Below are positions 8,622 through 16,566 of a DNA stretch of 64,000 bases, one piece after another (within the stretch, counting starts at the first letter, position 1; each line of letters starts with the position of its first letter). A program made the translations under genes and the position numbers. Under the pieces are notes generated by a model that was not told the origin of the DNA, ran no database searches, and saw nothing but the letters and a program-made list of their open reading frames with translations. The DNA is from Bacteroidota bacterium (GTDB lineage: Bacteria; Bacteroidota; Bacteroidia; Flavobacteriales; Flavobacteriaceae): contig JAEXIT010000017.1 of the NCBI GenBank assembly GCA_023446155.1, positions 434,001 to 498,000 of the forward strand, read 5' to 3'.

Positions 8622-10157
8622 TTAGAAACCAACTGTATAGGTAAGGGTAAAGGCATCGACTTTACTGTTTATACGAGCCGAATCGGTCATGCTGGATAAC
8701 AAAGGAACGTCCATCTGTCTTTCTGAAAAAGAATAGGCGAAATCCAATCGGGCGGAACCAAAGTTATAACCAATACCGGCAGAATAGCCTTTTAAGTCAC
8801 CTACGATTTTCTCGTCTTTATACGGACTTTCTTCAAAACGGTATCCGCCGCGAAGGCTCACCTGTTTGATTTTGTATTCGGCACCCACACGGAATTCCTG
8901 TGCGGTGGTTAATGTATTTTTATAAACATCGTTTAAAGAGTTGTTATACGAATTGTTCGGTTTGAATTTGATGTTGCTGTAATCTTTAATCCCGTAATCA
9001 AAACTGATCAAACCGGATTTTCCAAAGATATACGCCAAACTTCCGGTGAATTTACCTGGAGTTTGTAGGGTATAGGTAGGATATACATTTACAATGTTCG
9101 GATTAAGCGAAGCAGATCGCGTTGCGCCCGGACTTGTTGGTGAATTAGCCGGAGCCACATAAGTGGTATACAAACTTTGAGATAATTCGTCGGTCAGACG
9201 GTACCATGTTGGTGATTCGTAAGCCGCGCCCAAACGCAATTCATTGGTGATTTTAGCGATGGCACCGATATTGAAAGAAAAACCGCTTCCGTAAGTATGG
9301 GTGTCGTTGTTAAATTGAATCTGACGAATTGTAGCATAATTCGGATCGGTGTTTACCGGACCGTTATTGGATTCGTAAACCGTTGAATTTTTGGTGTAAT
9401 CGGTAAAATGGGCATTCAGATTAAGTCCGATATAAAGACGGTCTTTATAGGAAGTAGCAAAGTTAAACGCTAGTTTTCCATTGTATCCGTTTGTGTTAAC
9501 GTAATTCTGATGGGCATAGCTACCGGTTTGCGGAACGTTGGAAACATAGTTGGGGTTGTCCGGATTAAACGGATAGGTACTGGTGTCGATAAGATAGGTC
9601 TGATACGCTAAATAAGCCTGTTGGTCTTGAAAACTCAGCTCGTCATAGCGGTAGTTGTTGTCGATCACTCCCACCGGTAAGCCATTAGCCTGATTTAGGA
9701 AAAACTGATCAATCGAACGGGTACCGGTTCCTCGGTAAGAAAAGCTATTGTCAAAGTTGTTTGCATTGTCATAAGCCATACCAAAGGTAAATTTGGTCCA
9801 TCCGCTACTAAGATCCTGATTGTGGAAAACAAAGATACCGCCAGCCTGATTCAGGTCAAAGGAAGTATCGCGGTCATTCGTGGTTGTTCCGAAATAACGG
9901 GAATTACTTTTGGTACTTAGCAGGTTTAAAGTAGCTGCAGCAGTGTTGTAATTGAAAATAGCGCCACCGGCCGGGTTAACGTGTATGGCCGACATATCGC
10001 CACCAACAGCTCCAAAAGCGCCGCTCATACCGCGGAATCGGGCAGTTCCGTTTAAATTGTCCATGGCATACCGCAGTCCGTCTGATGGAGCCAGCTCCTG
10101 AGCGGAAGCTACTACTGCTGATAGGGCAGTAATAGCTGTGAATATATATTTTTTCAT
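8622..10157 (-). CDS. OmpP1/FadL-family outer-membrane transporter
   Basis: 511 residues with a signal peptide ending AVVASAQE. The N-terminus of the mature protein has the FadL-like GLRYAMDNLNGTARFRGMSGAFGAVGGD and HVNPAG segments, corresponding to the NPA motif of the hatch. The rest alternates as beta strands and ends in an aromatic residue (TLTYTVGF), the usual outer-membrane insertion signal. FadL proteins pass hydrophobic compounds such as long-chain fatty acids; the substrate here is unknown. It lies 35 bp downstream of the lipoprotein gene in the same orientation and probably shares its transcript. Confidence 0.88.
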   Translation of the reverse strand: MKKYIFTAITALSAVVASAQELAPSDGLRYAMDNLNGTARFRGMSGAFGAVGGDMSAIHVNPAGGAIFNYNTAAATLNLLSTKSNSRYFGTTTNDRDTSFDLNQAGGIFVFHNQDLSSGWTKFTFGMAYDNANNFDNSFSYRGTGTRSIDQFFLNQANGLPVGVIDNNYRYDELSFQDQQAYLAYQTYLIDTSTYPFNPDNPNYVSNVPQTGSYAHQNYVNTNGYNGKLAFNFATSYKDRLYIGLNLNAHFTDYTKNSTVYESNNGPVNTDPNYATIRQIQFNNDTHTYGSGFSFNIGAIAKITNELRLGAAYESPTWYRLTDELSQSLYTTYVAPANSPTSPGATRSASLNPNIVNVYPTYTLQTPGKFTGSLAYIFGKSGLISFDYGIKDYSNIKFKPNNSYNNSLNDVYKNTLTTAQEFRVGAEYKIKQVSLRGGYRFEESPYKDEKIVGDLKGYSAGIGYNFGSARLDFAYSFSERQMDVPLLSSMTDSARINSKVDAFTLTYTVGF

Positions 10158-10192
10158 GAGGATGTACTTTTATTAAAACTTACAGGATTTGA

Positions 10193-11272
10193 TTAACGTC
10201 TTCCGCCACCGCCGGATCTTCCACCGCCGCCGCCGCCGAAACTTCCGCCACCACGGGAACCACCAAAACTGCCGCCTGAATTATAGCTTCGTGTAGGAGC
10301 AGAGTAGTTGCTGTTGCTACGGGTTCCGCTATTATTGGAGTTGTTGTAATTGTAGTTACGGGTTCCGGAGTTATTATTACTGTTGTTGTAATTGTAATTT
10401 CGGGTTCCGGAATTGTTATTGTTGTTATAATCCCGTGTAGCGCCATTGTTGTAATTTCGCGTTCCGTTATTATAGTTACGGGTTCCGTTATTGTAATTAT
10501 TGTAATCCCTTGTTCCGGTACCGTAAGTTCGGTTAAAGTTAACATCTCTGCGGCTGTTGTAATTACGGGTTCCGGTGTTATTATAACCGTATACGGAGTT
10601 GTTGTATCGTCCGTTATAGTAGGCCGATCCGCCTCTTGGTCCACTGTTATAAACGCGGTTGCTGTAGTAGCCATTGTACCATCCTGGTCCATACCAGCTG
10701 TTCCAACCCCATCCAGGTCCGTACCAGTTGTTCCAGCCCCATCCGTAATTTGGTCCATACCAGGAGTTCCAACCCCATCCAAAACCGATGCTCCATCCGG
10801 AACCGTAGAAACCATTATTCCATCCGCCTCCATAATAGGGAGAATACCAGGAATTCCAGTAACCTCTGTTCCAGTACCAAGGATCGTTATTGTAAACATT
10901 AACGGTAACATTGCTGGAATTATCGCCCCATCCGGCATATCCGGTAGTGCCGGAATATTGATCCGGGTTTGTTACGCTTGCAATGGAACCTTGTTGATCT
11001 TGAGAAGAGTAATTGTCCACATCTGTAAAAACACCATTGTTAGCATCTTTCTGAAGATCGCTGAAATATTCTTTGTAATTATTGGCTTGCGCCATGTTTT
11101 GTTCGCTGTATCTGTTGTTGTAATCGCCTCGCGGTCTTTCCGAACCGTAAACACCGTCGTGATCGTAGTAGGACGAGTTTTGGTAAGAACCACAGGAAGA
11201 TACCACAAGTCCGAAGAATCCAATTACGGAGTAAAGGGATAGTTTTCTGCTGGATAGGTAATAAGTTTTCAT
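10193..11272 (-). CDS. Gly/Asn/Tyr-rich low-complexity lipoprotein
   Basis: 359 residues from the ATG at 11272, preferred over 11305 because MKTYYLSSRKLSLYSVIGFF leads straight to a lipobox (VVSSC, Cys27). Residues about 28-110 are ordinary sequence. About 130-215 is Trp/Gly/Tyr-rich with repeated NSWYGP and GWGWN units. About 230-330 repeats GTRNYNN units, and the last 30 residues are Gly/Arg/Ser-rich. It should be anchored in the outer membrane or exposed on the surface. The low-complexity part looks disordered or adhesive, and that is inference. It is upstream of the FadL-like gene, and a joint role in the envelope is plausible. Function unknown. Confidence 0.8.
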   Translation of the reverse strand: MKTYYLSSRKLSLYSVIGFFGLVVSSCGSYQNSSYYDHDGVYGSERPRGDYNNRYSEQNMAQANNYKEYFSDLQKDANNGVFTDVDNYSSQDQQGSIASVTNPDQYSGTTGYAGWGDNSSNVTVNVYNNDPWYWNRGYWNSWYSPYYGGGWNNGFYGSGWSIGFGWGWNSWYGPNYGWGWNNWYGPGWGWNSWYGPGWYNGYYSNRVYNSGPRGGSAYYNGRYNNSVYGYNNTGTRNYNSRRDVNFNRTYGTGTRDYNNYNNGTRNYNNGTRNYNNGATRDYNNNNNSGTRNYNYNNSNNNSGTRNYNYNNSNNSGTRSNSNYSAPTRSYNSGGSFGGSRGGGSFGGGGGGRSGGGGRR

Positions 11273-11302
11273 ATCTCTGGGTATTTTTATTGTTGGACAA
11301 CA

Positions 11303-11310
11303 CAAAAATA
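11303..11310 (-). promoter_or_regulatory. -7 promoter element of the lipoprotein/OmpP1 transcript
   Basis: On the minus strand TATTTTTG matches TAnnTTTG, 31 bp before the start at 11272. The nearest TTTG upstream is only 11 bp away, so the -33 box is uncertain. Confidence 0.45.
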
Positions 11311-11373
11311 GTTAGTTTTGTCAAACTATTTAGTTAAAATAAGTAAAACAATATTTGTGCCAAACTAATCAAA

Positions 11374-12852
11374 ATGAGTAAGAACTTAACAAAACGATCA
11401 GAAGATTATTCGAAATGGTATAACGAACTGGTTGTCAAAGCAGACCTGGCTGAGAATTCAGGAGTTAGAGGTTGTATGGTTATCAAGCCATACGGTTATG
11501 CTATTTGGGAAAAAATGCAAGCCGAATTGGATAGAATGTTTAAAGAAACAGGACATCAAAATGCTTATTTCCCGTTGTTTGTTCCCAAAAGCATGTTTGA
11601 AGCAGAAGAGAAAAATGCAGAAGGATTTGCTAAAGAATGTGCTATTGTAACTCATTACAGACTGACAAATGATCCTGAAAATAAAGGGAAATTAATAGTT
11701 GATCCAAATGCAAAACTGGAAGAGGAGCTAATTGTTCGTCCAACCAGCGAGGCCATTATTTGGAGTACCTATAAAGGATGGGTGCAATCGTATCGCGATT
11801 TACCGTTGTTAATTAACCAATGGGCGAATGTAGTGCGTTGGGAAATGAGAACGCGTTTATTTTTAAGAACGGCTGAGTTTTTATGGCAGGAAGGGCATAC
11901 GGCCCATGCGACCAAGCAGGAGGCATTGTCGGAGTCGGTACAAATGATGAATGTGTATGCCGATTTCGTCGAGAACTTTATGGCTATTCCGGTAGTAAAA
12001 GGCGTTAAGACAGAAACCGAGCGTTTTGCCGGAGCGGATGAAACCTATTGTATTGAAGCCTTAATGCAGGATGGAAAAGCGTTACAGGCAGGTACGTCTC
12101 ACTTTTTAGGGCAAAACTTTGCAAAAGCATTTGATGTGAAATTCTCGAATGCCGAAGGAAAACAGGAGCATGTTTGGGGGACGTCATGGGGGGTGTCTAC
12201 CCGTTTAATGGGTGCCTTGGTGATGACGCATTCCGATGATAACGGTTTGGTATTACCGCCAAACTTAGCGCCAATCCAGGTGGTGATCGTGCCAATTCAT
12301 AGAAATGATGAGCAATTGGAAGCGATCTCGACGCAGGTGAATGAATTGGTAAAACAATTGCGTAAACTGAAGATTTCTGTAAAATACGACGATCGTACAA
12401 CGCATAAGCCGGGATGGAAATTCAACGAGTATGAATTAAAAGGAGTGCCGGTGCGAATTGCTATTGGTCCAAACGATTTGGAGAATGGTACCTATGAAAT
12501 TGCAAGACGTGACACGTTAACAAAAGAAGTGGTTGCTAAGGATGGTGTAGTGACGTATATTCAGGACTTGTTAGAGACGATCCAGGAGGAAATGTTTGCA
12601 CGTTCGTTGGAATACCGAAATACGCATATAACCGAGGTAAATACGTTTGAGGAGTTTAAAGACGTGCTTGAAAATAAAACCGGATTTGTTTCGGCGCATT
12701 GGGATGGAACGGCAGAAACCGAGGAAAAGATTAAAGATCTTACCAAAGCAACGATTCGTTGTATTCCGTTGGATAGAAAAGAAGAAGAAGGTAAATGTGT
12801 GCTAACGGGTTCGCTATCAAAAGGAAGAGTGCTTTTTGCGAAAGCGTACTAA
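11374..12852 (+). CDS. proS: Prolyl-tRNA synthetase (archaeal/eukaryotic type)
   Basis: 492 residues, class II synthetase. It has the short architecture without the bacterial editing insertion (YbaK-like domain), as usual in Bacteroidota. Motif-like segments include IVRPTSEAIIW, NQWANVVRWEMRTRLFLRTAEFLWQEGHTAH and the motif 3 region WGTSWGVSTRLMGALVMTHSDDNGLVLPP. The anticodon-binding domain (about 300-400) and the C-terminal zinc-binding-like extension end in GRVLFAKAY. It charges tRNA-Pro with proline in the cytoplasm. It is divergent from the lipoprotein gene and followed by the tRNA-Glu pair. Confidence 0.96.
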   Translation: MSKNLTKRSEDYSKWYNELVVKADLAENSGVRGCMVIKPYGYAIWEKMQAELDRMFKETGHQNAYFPLFVPKSMFEAEEKNAEGFAKECAIVTHYRLTNDPENKGKLIVDPNAKLEEELIVRPTSEAIIWSTYKGWVQSYRDLPLLINQWANVVRWEMRTRLFLRTAEFLWQEGHTAHATKQEALSESVQMMNVYADFVENFMAIPVVKGVKTETERFAGADETYCIEALMQDGKALQAGTSHFLGQNFAKAFDVKFSNAEGKQEHVWGTSWGVSTRLMGALVMTHSDDNGLVLPPNLAPIQVVIVPIHRNDEQLEAISTQVNELVKQLRKLKISVKYDDRTTHKPGWKFNEYELKGVPVRIAIGPNDLENGTYEIARRDTLTKEVVAKDGVVTYIQDLLETIQEEMFARSLEYRNTHITEVNTFEEFKDVLENKTGFVSAHWDGTAETEEKIKDLTKATIRCIPLDRKEEEGKCVLTGSLSKGRVLFAKAY

Positions 12853-12859
12853 GAAAAAA

Positions 12860-12892
12860 TCGAAAAAAAATCGAAAAAAAATCGAAAAAAAA
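12860..12892 (+). repeat. Three tandem copies of an 11-bp A-rich unit
   Basis: TCGAAAAAAAA occurs three times head to tail (12860, 12871 and 12882) directly after the proS stop. It resembles a slippage-prone microsatellite. No hairpin forms. It sits just upstream of the tRNA promoter. Confidence 0.85.
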
Positions 12893-12903
12893 TAGCGTTG
12901 TTC

Positions 12904-12933
12904 TTGCGAGATTGAAAAAATGTTGTACTTTTG
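12904..12933 (+). promoter_or_regulatory. Promoter of the tRNA-Glu genes
   Basis: TTG at 12904-12906 and TACTTTTG at 12926-12933 are 19 bp apart, which fits the Bacteroidota -33/-7 consensus well. The first tRNA begins 22 bp downstream. Confidence 0.65.
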
Positions 12934-12954
12934 CATCCGCAATAAAGCAATAAA

Positions 12955-13026
12955 GGTCCGTTCGTCTAGGGGTTAGGACGCCAGGTTTTCATCCTGGTAA
13001 CAGGGGTTCGATTCCCCTACGGACTA
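12955..13026 (+). tRNA. tRNA-Glu (anticodon TTC), copy 1
   Basis: 72 nt. Acceptor stem GGTCCGT pairs with ACGGACT, closing with a G-T pair. The anticodon stem CCAGG/CCTGG holds loop TTTTCAT, giving anticodon TTC. The T arm is AGGGG-TTCGATT-CCCCT. CCA is not encoded. It reads GAA and GAG. Confidence 0.96.
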
Positions 13027-13068
13027 CAAAAAGTATTACGCGGTTAATCCGAGATTTATTGGAATAAT

Positions 13069-13140
13069 GGTCCGTTCGTCTAGGGGTTAGGACGCCAGGT
13101 TTTCATCCTGGTAACAGGGGTTCGATTCCCCTACGGACTA
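13069..13140 (+). tRNA. tRNA-Glu (anticodon TTC), copy 2
   Basis: Identical in all 72 positions to copy 1, and separated from it by 42 bp. No good promoter lies in the spacer, so both copies are probably made from one precursor that may continue into rpsT. Confidence 0.96.
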
Positions 13141-13182
13141 CGAAAAAAAGAAATGTAAAAAGACTTAATCAATTTTAAGAAA

Positions 13183-13437
13183 ATGGCAAATCATAAGTCG
13201 GCTTTAAAAAGAATCAGAAGCAACGAAAAGAAAAGAGTATTAAACAGATACCAACATAAAACTACACGTAACGCAATTAAAGCTTTACGTTTAGCAACTG
13301 ATAAAGCAGAAGCATCAGCTAAATTGTCTGCTGTTATCTCTATGATCGATAAGTTAGCGAAGAAAAATGTTATCCATGATAACAAAGCTTCTAACTTAAA
13401 ATCTAAATTAACGAAGCACGTTGCTAAATTAGCATAA
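13183..13437 (+). CDS. rpsT: 30S ribosomal protein S20
   Basis: 84 residues, Lys/Arg/Ala-rich and helical: MANHKSALKRIRSNEKKRVLNR is the classic S20 start, and the IDKLAKKNVIHDNKASNLKSKL end fits too. It is a primary 16S rRNA-binding protein that contacts the bottom of the 30S body. The gene starts 43 bp after the second tRNA-Glu with no evident promoter between them, so co-transcription with the tRNAs is likely. A strong terminator follows. Confidence 0.97.
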   Translation: MANHKSALKRIRSNEKKRVLNRYQHKTTRNAIKALRLATDKAEASAKLSAVISMIDKLAKKNVIHDNKASNLKSKLTKHVAKLA

Positions 13438-13462
13438 GCTAATTGAAACACGATATAAAACC

Positions 13463-13489
13463 AAGCTCTCATTGACGAGAGCTTTTTTT
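13463..13489 (+). terminator. Terminator after rpsT
   Basis: Stem AAGCTCTC (13463-13470) with GAGAGCTT (13477-13484), loop ATTGAC, then a T run. Confidence 0.88.
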
Positions 13490-13583
13490 GTTGTTATTAT
13501 TTTGTTATTTTTTGCTAACTACTTAAAGATTAGCGTGTTTATATAAAAAATAAATTGTAATTTCGCACCCTCAAAAATTTTTT

Positions 13584-15383
13584 ATGACTTCTATCAGAAA
13601 CATTGCAATTATCGCTCACGTTGACCACGGTAAAACAACTTTGGTTGACAAAATCATGTATCACTGTCAGTTATTCCGTGAAAACGAGAATACCGGAGAC
13701 TTAATTCTTGACAACAACGATTTGGAACGTGAAAGAGGGATCACAATTACCTCTAAAAACGTATCGGTAACCTACAAAGGAACAAAGATTAATATTATCG
13801 ATACTCCGGGCCACGCCGATTTTGGTGGAGAAGTGGAACGTGTATTGAATATGGCCGATGGTGTATTGTTGTTGGTGGATGCCTTCGAAGGACCAATGCC
13901 ACAAACGCGTTTCGTACTACAGAAAGCGATCGACTTAGGGTTAAAACCATGTGTGGTGGTAAACAAAGTGGATAAAGAAAACTGTACTCCGGAAGAAGTT
14001 CATGAAAAAGTATTTGACTTAATGTTTGAATTAGGAGCTGAAGAATGGCAGTTGGATTTCCCAACCGTTTATGGTTCGGCTAAAAATAACTGGATGTCGA
14101 CCGATTGGAAAAATCAGACGGAAAACATCGAGCCTTTATTAGACATGGTGTTGGAACACATTCCGGCTCCAAAAGTATCAGAAGGAACGCCTCAGATGTT
14201 GATCACTTCTTTGGATTTCTCAAGTTTTACCGGACGTATCGCTATCGGACGTTTACAAAGAGGAGAATTAAGAGAAGGAATGAACGTGTCTTTGGTGAAA
14301 CGTGATGGAAAAGTAATCAAATCGAAGATTAAAGAATTACACGTTTTTGAAGGAATCGGAAGACGTAAAATTGATCAGGTAGTAGCAGGTGATATTTGTG
14401 CGATCGTAGGATTGGAAGGATTTGAAATCGGGGATACAGTTGCCGATTTTGAAAACCCGGAAGCATTGGCAACAATTGCAATCGATGAGCCAACAATGAG
14501 TATGTTGTTTACGATCAACGATTCGCCATTCTTTGGTAAAGAAGGAAAATTTGTAACTTCCCGTCACATTAAAGACAGATTAACCAAGGAGTTGGAGAAA
14601 AACTTAGCTTTACGTGTTAACGAAACCAATAGTGCGGATAAATTTTTGGTTTTCGGACGTGGTGTACTACACTTGTCGGTATTAATCGAAACCATGCGTC
14701 GTGAAGGATATGAATTGCAAATCGGTCAGCCACAGGTAATCATCAAAGAAATTGATGGTGTTAAATGTGAGCCGGTTGAGGAATTAACAATCGACTTGCC
14801 GGAAAACCTTTCGGGTAGAGCGGTAGAGTTCGTAACCTTACGTAAAGGTGAAATGTTGAGTATGGAACCAAAAGGTGATCGTATGATCATTAAGTTCTAT
14901 ATTCCATCACGAGGAATTATCGGATTGCGTAACCAATTGCTAACGGCTACAGCTGGTGAGGCAATTATGGCACACCGTTTCCTGGAATACCAACCGTTTA
15001 AAGGTGAAATCGCTGGACGTATCAACGGATCGTTAATTTCGATGGAAAACGGTAAAGCAATTCCATATTCAATCGATAAATTACAGGATCGTGGTAAATT
15101 CTTCGTAGATCCGAATGAGGATATCTATGAAGGTCAGGTGATCGGTGAGAACTCACGTGGTGATGATATGGTGGTGAACGTAACCAAAACCAAAAAATTA
15201 ACCAACGTACGTTCTTCAGGAGCAGATGATAAAGCCAGAATTATTCCGGCAATCAAATTCTCTTTAGAGGAAGCGTTAGAATATATCCAAAAAGACGAGT
15301 ATGTAGAGGTGACGCCAAAATCATTACGTCTTCGTAAGATCTATTTGAACGAAAATGATAGAAAACGATTTAAAATCGACTAA
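13584..15383 (+). CDS. typA: Ribosome-associated GTPase TypA/BipA
   Basis: 599 residues, the usual length. The G domain opens with IAHVDHGKTTLVDK (G1) and has RGITITSKN (G2), DTPGHADFGGEV (G3) and VVNKVDKE (G4). Domain II, the EF-G-like domains III and V and the BipA-specific C-terminal domain follow, with GRGVLHLSVLIETMRREGYE and SRGIIGLRNQLLT characteristic of TypA. It binds ribosomes and supports ribosome assembly and growth under stress or in the cold. Monocistronic with a terminator downstream. Confidence 0.96.
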   Translation: MTSIRNIAIIAHVDHGKTTLVDKIMYHCQLFRENENTGDLILDNNDLERERGITITSKNVSVTYKGTKINIIDTPGHADFGGEVERVLNMADGVLLLVDAFEGPMPQTRFVLQKAIDLGLKPCVVVNKVDKENCTPEEVHEKVFDLMFELGAEEWQLDFPTVYGSAKNNWMSTDWKNQTENIEPLLDMVLEHIPAPKVSEGTPQMLITSLDFSSFTGRIAIGRLQRGELREGMNVSLVKRDGKVIKSKIKELHVFEGIGRRKIDQVVAGDICAIVGLEGFEIGDTVADFENPEALATIAIDEPTMSMLFTINDSPFFGKEGKFVTSRHIKDRLTKELEKNLALRVNETNSADKFLVFGRGVLHLSVLIETMRREGYELQIGQPQVIIKEIDGVKCEPVEELTIDLPENLSGRAVEFVTLRKGEMLSMEPKGDRMIIKFYIPSRGIIGLRNQLLTATAGEAIMAHRFLEYQPFKGEIAGRINGSLISMENGKAIPYSIDKLQDRGKFFVDPNEDIYEGQVIGENSRGDDMVVNVTKTKKLTNVRSSGADDKARIIPAIKFSLEEALEYIQKDEYVEVTPKSLRLRKIYLNENDRKRFKID

Positions 15384-15424
15384 TATCTGAATTGTCCTAA
15401 AATAGGAAACAGATTACTTATAAA

Positions 15425-15461
15425 ATATCCCGATTGCATTGTGTAATCGGGATATTGTTTT
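15425..15461. terminator. Terminator after typA
   Basis: Eleven-bp stem ATATCCCGATT (15425-15435) with AATCGGGATAT (15445-15455) around a 9-nt loop, followed by TGTTTTTAT. It lies between convergent genes and may serve both strands. Confidence 0.75.
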
Positions 15462-15490
15462 TATACGATTTTGTAATATTCTAATTGAGG

Positions 15491-16060
15491 TTACTTGTCA
15501 ATAATCTTTCGGAATGTTATGGAAACTCTCCTTTTGCGTACCCGGATTTCATCGTTTGTAATGCGATCTTTTTTTACGGCTTTAATACCGTGTTTCCATT
15601 CGTATCGGCTTTCTCCAGACAGTAACAGCATGCTTCTGGGGTCTAATAGAAGGGCGACCTTGGTGTCGTCTTTGGTGAATTCCATCACACAGGTTGAATC
15701 TAAGCTTATTGAGACTATGATGTCGTCAAACGATGCGACAGCATCGATATGGGGAGCAATTCCCTGGCCGGGTTCGTATTCATTAATGATCACTTGATTA
15801 AAAGGATAATCCAAACCGAAATGCTTCTGAATCTTTTCTTTTAGATTTTCGAGCCAGTCGGGTAATTTTTCAAACAAAGAAGGATCAATGACTTTGCTTT
15901 TGTAGTCATACCGGTAGCCGTAGTGTTGCACGCGTCTCTTTAGACTGGTGTCCCATTCGTTCTCATAAATATGATCCAGCAAATGCTGCTCTTCTGTAGC
16001 GGTCAGAAAATCATTTCGCAGGAGTAAGCCATTGACGTTTGTTTTGTTCAAATTCTCCAT
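15491..16060 (-). CDS. AlkB-like 2-oxoglutarate/Fe(II) dioxygenase
   Basis: 189 residues with the jelly-roll oxygenase signature. The iron ligands are H104 and D106 (APHIDAV) and H157 (EWKHGI), and the 2-oxoglutarate-binding arginines lie in RRVSITFR (R178, R184). INEYEPGQGIAPHID and LLLDPRSMLLLSGESRYEWKHGI are typical of AlkB/ALKBH8-like proteins. It probably reverses alkylation of nucleic acids or oxidises another macromolecule; the substrate cannot be fixed from sequence. Its first 50 bases overlap the 3' end of the upstream gene (16011-16508) in another frame, so the two are likely co-translated. Confidence 0.88.
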   Translation of the reverse strand: MENLNKTNVNGLLLRNDFLTATEEQHLLDHIYENEWDTSLKRRVQHYGYRYDYKSKVIDPSLFEKLPDWLENLKEKIQKHFGLDYPFNQVIINEYEPGQGIAPHIDAVASFDDIIVSISLDSTCVMEFTKDDTKVALLLDPRSMLLLSGESRYEWKHGIKAVKKDRITNDEIRVRKRRVSITFRKIIDK

Positions 16061-16508
16061 TTGAGATGCTTTTTAATAAATGTAAAAAATCGCTGTATAC
16101 CGGTTTAAAACCCGATTCTAAATCATTTGAGACCCAAATCCGATTTGGGTTTTCTTTTTGGTTTGAATTATAGGCGAAAAAAAGCATTTCTGCTCCGTCA
16201 TCGGCATAATCGGCTAAAACATACATACCGTTTGAATCCAGAAGCGGGTAGTCGGTAATGGCCATTCCTTCCCAATAACCAAATCCAAATATGCAAATGC
16301 TGCTGTCTTCAATAGTTAGTATGGCGTCTCCATATTGACTTAAGAAATAAAAATAGCCTTCATCGGTAATAAAAGTGGCCTGATTTTGCAATTCTTTTGT
16401 GTCTTCAAGATATTTATTTTTTTCAAGTTTTGGATTTGCCGTTTCCAAAGTGATGGTGGTGGTTAATGAAGCAACGACTTCGTTAACGGTATTTTGTATG
16501 TTGATCAT
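16011..16508 (-). CDS. Uncharacterised protein, possibly SMI1/KNR4 (SUKH)-like
   Basis: 165 residues, acidic, with no signal peptide or membrane segment. A central part with GYFYFLSQYGDAILTIEDS and GMYVLADYADDGAEMLFFAYN has the look of SMI1/KNR4 (SUKH) domains, which often serve as immunity or binding proteins. The match is by eye only and weak. It overlaps the AlkB-like gene downstream by 50 bp, which is long for a bacterial operon. I kept both because each reads as a full, sensible protein. Confidence 0.6.
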   Translation of the reverse strand: MINIQNTVNEVVASLTTTITLETANPKLEKNKYLEDTKELQNQATFITDEGYFYFLSQYGDAILTIEDSSICIFGFGYWEGMAITDYPLLDSNGMYVLADYADDGAEMLFFAYNSNQKENPNRIWVSNDLESGFKPVYSDFLHLLKSISNGEFEQNKRQWLTPAK

Positions 16509-16529
16509 GTTCTGTTTACGGGATATTAT

Positions 16530-16557
16530 AAAAAAAGACCGGATTTCCGGTCTTTTT
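16530..16557 (-). terminator. Terminator of the DUF349 gene
   Basis: Stem AAAAAAGACCGG with CCGGTCTTTTTT around ATTT. On the minus strand it follows the DUF349 stop at 16567 by a few bases. Confidence 0.85.
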
Positions 16558-16566
16558 TGTGGTCTA

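Noticed and set aside
10310..10600. Repeated short blocks that at first look like a CRISPR array
   Set aside because: The blocks are coding repeats for GTRNYNN units in one reading frame, with irregular spacing and no constant spacer length.
10180..10938. A 252-codon Thr/Ile-rich ORF on the minus strand
   Set aside because: It lies in another frame of the repetitive lipoprotein gene. Its composition is an artefact of the repeats, and it has no signal peptide or domain.
12860..12892. A terminator for proS
   Set aside because: The A-rich repeat has no inverted arms, so it cannot form a terminator hairpin.
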